Under the pieces are notes generated by a model. That model was not told the DNA's origin, ran no database searches, and was given only the letters and a program-made list of their open reading frames with translations. Positions 35,001-47,000 of a stretch of DNA of 64,000 bases are shown here, one piece after another. Position numbers and translations under genes: made by a program. Numbering within the stretch: position 1 is the first letter of the stretch; each line of letters begins with the position of its first letter. Source of the stretch: Lytechinus variegatus (Eukaryota > Echinodermata > Echinoidea > Temnopleuroida > Toxopneustidae); assembly GCF_018143015.1 (NCBI RefSeq), contig NC_054743.1, positions 37,528,922-37,592,921 of the forward strand, in the 5' to 3' direction.

Positions 35001-38000
35001 GATGTCAAAGGTTATGTTGACGAAAAACCCATGATGAAACAGAATGGCCTCAAGTTCACATAGATTATAGAGGGAGAGATGCAAAGGAAAAACAGAAGAT
35101 AATTCTGGCCAATTGGTCATGGAGCTTTAATAGTTACAAGTAAAATAATCTAGTTCCCCAAAATGCCCCTTTCACTGGCTTTAGATATTGTGCCCCTTTT
35201 ATTTTATTTTTATTCGGGCCGTAATACGACTATGTCCATTTGGAAAGCGGCCTTGCCTTAATTAAATCAAAGTTTGTGACCTGCAATCAACACATACACT
35301 GCCAAAAGACTTGTAATTCCCTCATTAAAAAGTTGTTCAAACAATTAATTCAATTGAATATATCAAATGTCAGTTAAAAAAACCAGAGTAGGGTATTGTT
35401 ATAAAAAAATTTGTACATGTAGGTTTTGATGTTAATAGAGTAATGTCATGTTCTTTTTCTGGTAAGCTGATTTGCTGACTTTGATCTCTTACGCTCAGAT
35501 TGTTTGATTAAATATTCGCTCACACATCTCCTCCCCTCCGATGCGATCGATGCAAGCGCCCCATATAAATTCGGGCGGAAAGTGAGAAGGTTTCGTAGCC
35601 CATCAGCGGAAAGGGTAAAAGAAAGTCTGCAGGTTCATCGAGGATATCTATCTGTCTTTCACACACGGTACAGGAATATTGAGACAGTGTCTCTCGCCAG
35701 TGGTTTGGTTTGTGTTTCAAAGCAATGCAGTGTAGAATAAGTACACACTAATAGATCTATCTTTTTATTTTGGTGTCGGCATGCAGGGATTTATGTTGAC
35801 TTGCAGCTCCTGATTTCATTTGATTTTTGAAAGCACTATTAGATTCAACTTTGAAGATATAATGTAAAAAATGTTAAACCGAAGCCAAAAGTCATATTGA
35901 AAAATCAAATCTATAGTATATTAACAAGCTACAAAAAGCTCAACAATGCAAGTTTTATCCCATGTATTCACTGCTCGTCAGCTGATTGTTATGCTTGAGA
36001 AATCTCAAATTAGCGGGTTTTGAAAATAAGTGTTGTTGATATTCTAACTGGCTTGAATTCTCCAGTGCCATATTGTGCTGACAGAGGGTCGTGTTCACAC
36101 ATTTTTCAAGAAAAGCGATGAATGTGCATAGAATTTGCATTGTTGTGCTTTGTGTTTTCGCTTTGGTCAGGGTTGTTGGATTTTATTTTGAAGCTAAATG
36201 ACAATGATACTATTATCACTATAATAGTTATGCATTTTAGTATGATTTTTGAAATTTGCATGGTTTAGTCGAAGTGATTGCAATTAAAGCATTTCAAAGC
36301 TTTTATATATCTTTGTAAGTACATCACACAGAAGCTGTTAACAATAACTAGGGAATGCCACAGTCATTTGTTATATCACCTCTATTCTTAATAAAGTTTT
36401 GGGATAGTGGTTCGTAATTTGTTAGTGCAATCAATTGGAATATTTGTGTGTTCGATAGTGGTCTGAAGCAGAAAAGGTAGGTTGTTATTAATGGAGTATT
36501 ATATGAAAATGGATTGACTTTTCTGGCCCCCTTTGCTATTTTTTTTAATAGATAAATGTGGGACTAATTAAAAAATGCCCAAACATACTGCATCACATTC
36601 ATTAACACTGGGATGAATATTTTTTGTTGTTGATTATTTCTTTTTTTTATTCCATGATACAGTGCATCCTTTTGGATTGCATTATGTTTTCTCTAGACAC
36701 ATTGATACATGTATCATCACAATTTCCTGCAGATTCATTTCATTTTCTTTTGGGGGAAAAAGAATGAAAGTTTCAAGAAGATCATCGTGATATGATCTGC
36801 CTTGATGGCATCCTTAATCGGAATCATTTAAAACATAGTTGGATTTACAAAGCTATTTGATATTTTGGTTTTATGAGGAAATACTTTTTGGTGTTATGAG
36901 GAATTTAGGAACATTGTCTCATGTTAAGTTGGTTAGAATTGAATTCATATGAAGTAATGCCCTAATGATGTAATTTTTCTCCGGATTTTGGAAAATGAAA
37001 AAAAAAAAACCAAGAGTTTTGAAATGCAGGTTGACTCTCTGGTTGCTATTCCAGTTGAAATTATGATTGTTCTTTTTGAGAAAGTTGAGGGAAGATATGT
37101 TATTGCTGCTCGCTTTTGATATTCTAGAAAGAATACAAATATGTGGAAATCAGGTAAGTTAGCTTGATACAGCAGAGAAAGATAGATTAATGGAACTGTG
37201 TGAATTCTTGAACAGAGCTGTGGATGTCCTTTGTACAGACACAATGCTGTGTGGAGAAAACTTCTCAAGATATATCCATGTGTAAAATTGTGAGTAGACG
37301 AGAGGAAAAATAATGGAGACCAGCCAACGATTTACAAGTTTTTCTGTTTATTAAAAAGAAAGGATTTTGTGTTGGTTTCGAAATCTTCAAAACACTTTGC
37401 ATGTATTTCATAGTGTGACTCGTTATCCACATTTGCCATGCTTTTGTGAAAGATGATTGGTCAAGAATGGATCATAGTTGAGTTCAACAGAGATTCAATT
37501 CTCCTACGTGTACACTAAAGACACCACTACGCTTCCTTCCCTCATACATGTATGGTGAATTAAAGTTAAATGAAATTATCATGGTAATGATTATACATGG
37601 ATATGCTTTAGAAGTTTCCTCCGTACACATGATTGTGAGCTATGGGGAGCGTTTCATGAAGCAAATCTGCAGTGTTCACTGACTATTTATTCGGTGTTCA
37701 CTGACTGTTAATTCAAAGCTACTGACATCATTGCATATGATCAGCTCAGAGAAAATTAGTCAGTAATAATCACTGACAAAGCTTGTCATGAAACGCTCTC
37801 CAGGTTTCACAAGGTATCTGTAATGAAAATTCATGTGGCATGCTCTTCTGTGTACCCTTGCAGCATCCTGACCCGAAAGACATGCAGATCAACCTGACGG
37901 GATTCCTCAATGCCAAGAATGCCCTGGCTTTCATGACGGAACTGTGGGAACTGCTCACCAGTGCTCAGGAGAACATCGCCGGCATACCAGCTCCGTTTCT

Positions 38001-41000
38001 TGAACAGAAGAAAGAGGAAATCAAGAAGAGACAGGTTAGAATTTTTTTGGTTGGTAAGGTGGGCTGGTTTGTACTGGCTTGGAGAGAGAGCAAGCCCCAA
38101 ACCTCTTGATGGGTATGAAATATCTATAAATATAAAAAAGGGGTTTCTTGCCCCCCTTTTCCCTTGTCCCTTGAAATGATTTTGGAATTCTGCTGACATG
38201 AGAAGAATGAATCCCTCTTGTTTTGTCAAAGCGATACAAATATAAGGCGGCATTATGTCCTTTAGTGTTTTCAGCAGCTGTACCTGCTGAAAATGATATA
38301 CCTTCAATTGTGACAAAAATGTTTCCCAAAGCAGACGTCTTTGGAAGAGAGAAGGTATGACTCTAGGACTTTTTGTTTTTTAAGGGGTTGGCCTTTCAAA
38401 CAAGGATGGGCCAAAACACAAACACACACAAGAACCAATTTGATAGTCTTCATCAAATCATAGCCTTTTTATTTGAATTATATTGTTTATTTTATTTTCT
38501 TGCAGCAAGAGCAAGAGCGGATCCAGGCGGAGCTGAGCAAGCTGAAGGAAGGCACAGAGGTCCAGGGTGATGGAGACAGGACAGAGAAGAGACGAGGAGA
38601 CAAAGACGAGAAGGAAGATGTCAATGGAAGTGGTGACAAGAAATCTCCAGATGAATCGAAGTAAGTTGTTTCAGTTAATAATGGATGCATTGTATTCTTA
38701 AGTTTTGCATTGTCTTCTTGTCCAAATATGACAGATTTTTTTTTCATTTTTTTATTATGGTAAAAATATATAAAACTACTCTCGTTTAATGCCGAAAAAG
38801 GAAAAAGCCCTGAACTCGTCAGCTTGTGAAGTTTGATCATAGTAACATTTAAATGGTTCTACTTCCAAATGTTTGGTCAGTGGGGTACTGAAGGTGCGTA
38901 AAAAAGTATGTTGTTGGGCAATGATATCACTAGTGCAATGTATATTCTGCAAATTTTATTCATACCGGAATGCAATTTAAATTATTGTAAGGTCGATTTG
39001 CTGGTTTTATAAAAGAATTAATATTTTAGGTGTTTCTTGGTATTTCTTTATTTCTTTGTCTCATGGCTTACAGCATGATGATATAAGTTAGCATGAATCT
39101 CAACATGATTTATTCTAAATCTAGCTTACCAAGTCTGATTTATAGCCAAGCACATTGCAAATTCTGGGAATCATCACATTTCATGTGGGAATTTATTATT
39201 GTATTACATACGTATTCTCTATAGTCATTTCTATAAGAAATCAAATATAAGATACAATGCTCTAAATGTGTTGGTACATTGGATATGTGAAAATAATCAA
39301 AATCTGTTTACGTCTCACCCACCAAAGGTGAAGAAGTCCATGTAAATTGTGTCCATCTTCCTTCTGTCATCTTTCCATCTTCAGTTCATCCCAAATGTTA
39401 ATGTTTATCTGCAAGACTCTTACAGAGCTGCCAAGTAGTATGGATTTTCAGTATTTAGTACTGAAAAATGAGAAGAATACTGATGGTTTCATGCAAAAAA
39501 CTGATTTCCACAGTTTCAATTGTATGTGTTGTCCTATGGTATTTCTTTGAAAATACTGATTTCCTCTCCAAAATACTGATTTTCAGCTTTAAAAATACTG
39601 AAATGATCTTGTTCAGGTTGGCAGCTCTGCTCTTAGGTCAACACTTCTATGTATTTTCGCAAGTTGGGGAGGCACAGTGTCGCTAATGCCTTGTTTGTGT
39701 CATCACAGGCCAGCACCGAGATCAGCTAAATGGGACTGGGAACCTCGCCCAGAGGGTAAGAATGATCCGTCAAAAGATGACAAAGAAGGGGACAATTCCC
39801 CACATGCCTCTGCTGATGGTGACGCTGACAGAGCCAAGGATAAGGAGAAATCCAGATCCAAGTCGAGGTCCAGGTCTAGATCCAGGTCTCATTCTGGTAC
39901 ACCCCCTCCTAAGATAGAAGACAAAGGAACGCCATCTCCACCTCCTGTTGGGATTGTGAAACCTGCAGATAAAAGGAGGTAAGCAGCGTCTCAAAGCCAA
40001 AGCACTCCCTTTAGACTATTGCAGTTGAGGTAGTAAAGTACACTTTGCTTTCACATTGCATATGTGCAGATATACTGTCCTGTGAATAAAAAAATTAATT
40101 TTCTATTTTACAAAAGAATTCCACATTCACAGTTTTGACAGCAAAGTAGAGCTATAATTTGCAGTAATGTCAATTAATTTTTACCTAATATTTCATCCTG
40201 ACAAAGATGGAATCGTCTGCTTGTAAGTACGAGAATGCATGGATTGTTTCCAATTTTATGTGTCATATAATGATTGTTGTATATTGAAATGTGGATTTGT
40301 AGATCTAAGGATGATGAGAAGGATAGCAGTGATGATGAACAAAGGAGAAAGAGACGAACTTCATCTCCAGACAGACACAGACGAAAGAGAAGTGCCGACC
40401 GGAGACGAAGGTCAAGAAGTAGATCAAGATCACGACACAGGTCATCTCCACGACGACGTGATAAGAGGTCAAGGTCTAGATCTCGCTCCAGGGATAGGAG
40501 GAGGGACCGACGATCCAGGTCTCGTTCTAGGGACAGGCGTAGGGATTTCAGAAGGAGGTCTAGATCAAGGTAAGACTTGTTGTACAAGGACCCATTGATA
40601 TTGATTTAGTAATTAGGGGATGTCAATCCCTTACCTGAGAAGTGTCTCCATGAGATTCCGAGATCTTGATTGGCTACACAAGATATTCCAGGTTCGCAGC
40701 AGGTGTCTTACAACAAATAGCTTGCAGATCTTGATTTTCGCTGCTGCACACACACTTGACACTTGACTTCTGACACTTGAAAGATACTCTCTCTTTGTCA
40801 ACATGGGTGAATATTAGGGGGCATTGCAGGCATGACATGCATAATCTTTGCTTGGAGGTTGGTGTAGGGATTTTAATTGTCTATATGGCCGATTATGCCT
40901 AGGCGACATTGTTTATCTGCCCTTTATGCAACAATATCACTTATTTAGAAAAGAGCTAGTTATAGAAAATTGTAACAGATGTTAAAGTCTGTCTTTGGTT

Positions 41001-44000
41001 AAAGTCTGATAATATGCATTGTGTCCTCAAACATTTATTCTTACATAAGTTTGGCAACTATTCAAATTCTTCCATTTGTTTTGCATTTGTGGATACTTTG
41101 TGTTTTTTTTTTTACAATATATTTGAAGATGCACAATGATTGCATATCAGAAAGCTACAAACAATAATTATATCCTGAAATATCCAACACATTCCATTCT
41201 TGAGAAATGGATTTATACAAAAATAGAGAAAAATATGCAGTGAGTTATTGCTTTTATTTGGTCAGGATCACAACCACAGTTAATTATGATGTAACTTTGG
41301 AAAATGCAACCTCCAAGATGTATTTTGATATTGTATCACCCACATCATAACAGTTCTAGGACAAAGACATTCACATAATCCTGTAATAAACTGAAATAGT
41401 GACAACTCTCTTTGAGGATTACCAAGACAAACAAGAGGCTTGAATTAAATGGAAGATTAGTCAACATACACTATCTACCCATTTTGAGTGAAATTCTAGA
41501 TGGTGTTGCTGTAGTTCGATTGAATTTCGTCTTGGCATGTTGTATTCTGCACTATCCCTGATTGTGAATGTTCCAGTATGTCGACTTCGTCTGATTTTTA
41601 TATTTATTTCAGATCAAGACAACGACGGAGATCACCTAGCCCCCGCAGAAGATCACCACCACCACGTCGGAGGTAAGTTGTCACAAGTTTAATTTAAAGT
41701 GAATATGAGGGGACTTGAGTGGCAACAAATTCGGTCAAGGTTGGCAGAGAAGATAATGTGTTGCTAGTTTCAGTAAGTATTGTATTACATGGTTTACACC
41801 TAATAGGTAAAGCACATAATTAGTAATAGTAATAATAGTTATTGTGGAAATTTTGAAAAATGTTAATCGACTTCACAAACCATAGCGATGACTATATATG
41901 AAGATTTAATAAAATTCATTGCAGAAGAAGGGTACATGGTTGTTACACAAGTGTGAACTCTTCAATTTTTGCAATATTGAATAATAATAGTATGCAAAAT
42001 TATAGAGCACTTAGCACAACAGTTTTGAAGTGCTTCATATTATTACCCCAGTATGAGCATGGCCTACTCTGAATAGGTTTTAGAGCAGTCAAGGAATTGC
42101 TTCCTACAAGGGTACTCATTTGCTCTACATGGGGAGTGAGTAGCAAATGTAGATAAAAACTCTTTGAGGTGTTCAGTACCATTTACTTCAGAAAAACACG
42201 TTGAGGTGTTTAGTACCATTTATTGTAGATCAAAACACTTTGAGGTGTTTAGTACCATTTATTAGGCGGTATTTGTCTCTTGACTGATATTTTAAAGATA
42301 TTTTTTCCCCAACAGATCACCAAGGAGATCACCTGAGCGACGGCGTAGACCGTCTCCCCCACGCAGGTTAAGAAGGTCCCCTAGGCGGAGTAGGTCACCA
42401 AAGAGGTAATGTTCTTTTTTTTTCTTTTTTTTTTACAATATCGTCATTTATAGAGATAAATCATCTCTATATGTCTCTATTTCATAAAACTTAAACAAAT
42501 ATGGTTATTAGATCGATGTAATTTCAGATGACTTGTTTTTTTTAATCATTTTGTTAAAACCAGGGTGAGATATATGTGTTTTTATTTTCATCTGCAACTG
42601 CGCATTTTAGCTTGCATGCAGCTTGAGCGTTGCGATGAGCGAGTGCGCCACGCATTTTATTATGAAATACTTTTTTGGGGGAACAATACACTTTTTTTAA
42701 TCACAGAATACACTTTTTCATTCCCAGAGGTAGGCAAGTCTGTTTTCATTGTCTTTTTCATACTGATGATAATATGCAACATTCATTTAGTGCTCAAAGA
42801 TAAATGTTTCGAAGCACTGCATATTGCTACCCTGGTTTTAGCATGGGTACCTGATCAGGTGCTTATGTGTTCAAGGAAATATTTCTACCAGGTACCCATG
42901 TACTAATTCTGGGTGGAGGATGGCAAATTTAGATATATGCCTTGCCAGAGGATGTGAGTGCTATGATGGAATATGTATACTTCACATTCAGATTGTCTGT
43001 AAAATTGCGTATGGCTTCATTGACAGCTTGAAATGGTCCCCATCATTCTTGTCCCTCATCTTTGTACACTGTCATTTCTCTACAGGGGACCTAGGCGTCG
43101 TTCACCGTCCACCTCTCCATCCGGGAGCTCATCTGGAAGCTCGCGCTCTCGCTCCCGATCTCCACTAAGGAAATCCAAGGTGGGGTCAAAGAAAAGACCT
43201 TCCCCATCTCCAGTGAAGAAGGAAACCAAGAGAGGTCGATCATCATCAAGTGGTTCATCTAGGTAAGTAGTATTCAATTACCAGTTGTTCAAGTCACACC
43301 TTGTCTGATGCCATGTGGTCTAATCACACTTTGTCTTATATCAGCTTTTTTTAAAAGCTTGGTCCAACTGCATTTAATGATTCAGATAGGATATAATAGG
43401 GAAAAGAATCATGCCATCCATTGGAAAACATTATGTATCCGTTGTGTACTCTTTGCATACATAATTCATACACTCTATAATCCATCGAGCATCCATCCAC
43501 TGTGATTTCATTGTTAGCCCATTTTGCCCATTGTGTGGAGTGGATGAAAACGGATGGAACCACCCCAAAATTGTGCCTGTCCACTGTATCCGTTATGAAT
43601 ACGTTTCATGTCCGTCGGCCAATGGGACCAGGCCTTTATGCTTTTTGGTCTGATCACAATTTGTCTAATGCCATTTGGTCTAATCACACTGTCAAAGTCC
43701 ATGTGGCATAATCACTTTTTTTGTAATGCATTGTAGTGTAATTGAACTTTGACAATTTCCATGTGGTCTTATCACACTTAGTTTAATAACCATTTGATCT
43801 TCAATATTGTGTATGGTTGTTGCATATTAAATGACTTTCGTTGTACCTTGACAAAGTCTGAACAATATTGGTGTTTTGACATCTGAGAAAAGACCAGGAT
43901 AATCAACCTTTGCCAATTGCTCCATGCTTATACAGAATTTACATTATTTCACCAAGGTCAAAGCTACATTATAATTAGGTCACAGTATGAAACATTGAAG

Positions 44001-47000
44001 GGTTCAGTTGATGTTATAAAGGAGTATACAATTTACCCCTGTATCTCTTGAGAGGATAACTCAGGAGAACAACATGACTTCAAATTTCTAATAAATTAGC
44101 ATTTACTTTATTTCTATCCCTAAATTGAGCCGTTATTTGAACTTATCTAAACCTTTTCCCGTCTCTTCTTGATCTTTCTGAAAGGTCTCCTTCTCCTAAG
44201 ATGAAAGATGAGAAGATTGAGGATAAGAAACGAGATGATTCTATGTCCCCTCCTCCCAAAGATTCTACTAAGAAGAAGGATGATGATTCCAGTGATGATG
44301 ATAAGAAGGTAAGGATAACATGACCTTATTGATTCACCTAATTGAAACACAAATACCATAATTGCCAGGTGTTCTTTACATCGAAGGAAATGTTGCAAGA
44401 AAATATTAGAAATCAGTCGCAAATTTCTGTAGTAATTTTTGTCTCACCTGCGAAGCAAAGTGAGACTATAGGCGCCGCTTTTCCGACGGCGGCGGCGTCA
44501 ACATCAAATCTTAACCTGAGGTTAAGTTTTTGAAATGACATCATAACTTAGAAAGTATATGGACCTAGTTAATAAAACTTGGCCATAAGGTTAATCAAGT
44601 ATTACCGAACATCCTATTAGAGTTTCATGTCACATGACCAAGGTCAAAGGTCATTCAGGGTCAATGAACTTAGACCATGTTGGAGGCATCAACATCGAAA
44701 TCTTAACCTGAGGTTAAGTTTTTGAAATGTCATCATAACTTAGAAAATACATGGACCTAGTTCATGAAACTTGGACATAAGGTTAATCAAGTATCACTGA
44801 ACATCCTGCATGAGTTTCACGTCACATGACCAAGGTCAAAGGTCATTTAGGGTCAATGAACTTTGGCCGAATTGGGGATATCTGTTGACTTCCCATCATA
44901 ACTTTGAAAGTTTATGGATCTGATTCATGAAACTTGGACATAATAGTAATCAAGCATCACTGAAAATTTTGTGCAAGTTTCAGGTCTCATGATTAAGGTC
45001 AAAGGTCATTTAGGGTCAATGAACTCTGGCAGATTCGGGGGTATCTGTTGAATTACCATCATAACTTTGAAAGTTTATTGGTCTAGTTCATTAAACTTGG
45101 ACATTAGAGTAATCAAGTATCACTGAATGTCCTGTGCGCATTTCAGGTCACATGACAAAGGTCAAAGGTCAATGAACTTTGGCCGAATTGGGTGTATCTG
45201 TTGAATTACCATCATAACTTTGAAAGTTTATGGATCTGATTCATGAAACTTGTACATAAGAGTAATCAAGTATCACTGAACATTCTGTTCGAGTTTCAGG
45301 TCACATGATCAAGGTCAAAGGTCATGTAAGGTCAATGAACTTTGGCCATGTTGGGATTTTTTGTTGAATAACCATCATATCTCTGTAAGTTTATTGGTCT
45401 AGTTCATAAAAAGTGGACATAAGAGTAACCATGTATCACTGAACATCTTGTGCGAGTTAGAGTAGTATTCAAAGTCAGCACTGCTGCTATATTGAACCGC
45501 GTGATGCAGGTGAGACGGCCAGAGGCATTCCACTTGTTACAATTATTGATTAATGTTAGCTGTAGCAAATTTATTTTCCTTGTTTTAGAAAATAGATCAG
45601 CAATCACCTGCAAGTTAGCAATATATTGCAAAACATGATTCATTTTGGGACCACCCATCACCCCCCCCCCCCCATAACGACTTGCAATTAATCACGCAAG
45701 TTTATAGAGATGCCTCATTACTCTACCAATGTTTGTGTGTTCCAAGTTTGAATCAAAGCTTGAACAATTCCCCTTTCAAAAGCCTGCTCTTTTTAAACTA
45801 AATGTGGCCCCTGTTTTTATTTACAGTGAAAACTGTCATTTCATGCAAAACTTATGAAAGATGACAAAATAACAGTACAAAAAATAGTTGGGTCGAATAA
45901 TTGTGATTTTTTTTTCTTCTGAAATTGACCAAAGATATGTTTCTTTAATTATGATGGTCTTTATAAAGTGTTCGTCTTTCAAAATATATCCTTTTTTATC
46001 CTAAGGTGTTCTCCTAATTTCTTTATGATTTGAATTGTTCATTCCAGGGCAAGGATCACTCAAGCAGTGATGAAGAGGACACAAAACCATCTCCAGTGAA
46101 ACAAAGCCGTTTCCCTAAACGTCAGTACCGACGCCGCTCACCATCCAACTCGTCCGATTCAGATTCAGAAGATGAGAAAGACAAAAAGAAGAGAAAGAAT
46201 TCAAGGTCACGCTCCCGCTCTCCAGATGATCGCAGGAGAAGACGGTCACCACCAAGGTAAGTTGCACAAAGAATACGTTTGGACAGTTCAGCACTAAAAA
46301 AAAAAAATACCGCAATTCATTTTGAAATAGCCTCCAGTATGTTATTGCCATGTTCAGAAGAGAAGTTGATTTTAATGAACAGAGCAGGACACGCAGCTGC
46401 AATACAAAAATTTTTAGATTTTGCAGTGAGTTATCTATCAATTTAAATGACCTCTAAAGGTTTCCTTGCCAAAGAATTGATCATTTAGGAGCTTCATCAG
46501 CTATCAAACTCACTGGATTCAGAAGATGAAAAAGAAAAAAAACTGCATGTCCACAAAAGTTAAATATCAAATGATAATATAATTAAGATTCTCATTCTAC
46601 GCTTTGGGATGTTCATAAACTGTGGTCATAAGAGTTCCTGCTGAATTTACATGGTACTGTGTAGTATATAATTATGTCAGCTTTCCAAGGTTAAAATCAC
46701 CCCAAGTTTAATTCACCTTTTTTCAAGTTTGGGCTACAGATATTAGGTAAGAGAAACATGCTGCACAGTTAGAAAAAAATAATTACCCTGTGTTAAACTT
46801 ATATTAATTTTTGCTTTTCTCGTGAGCAGTATGAACAGTATTGTATAATTAATTTGTATTGTTGTTATTTCAGACGTAGGAGATCACCTTCTCCCCGTCG
46901 TCGATCCCCTCCAAGAAGATACAGCCCACCGAGACGCCGCCGATCACCTCCAAGGCGCTCTCCACGTCGATCACCACCAAGGCGGCGTAGAAGTCCAACT

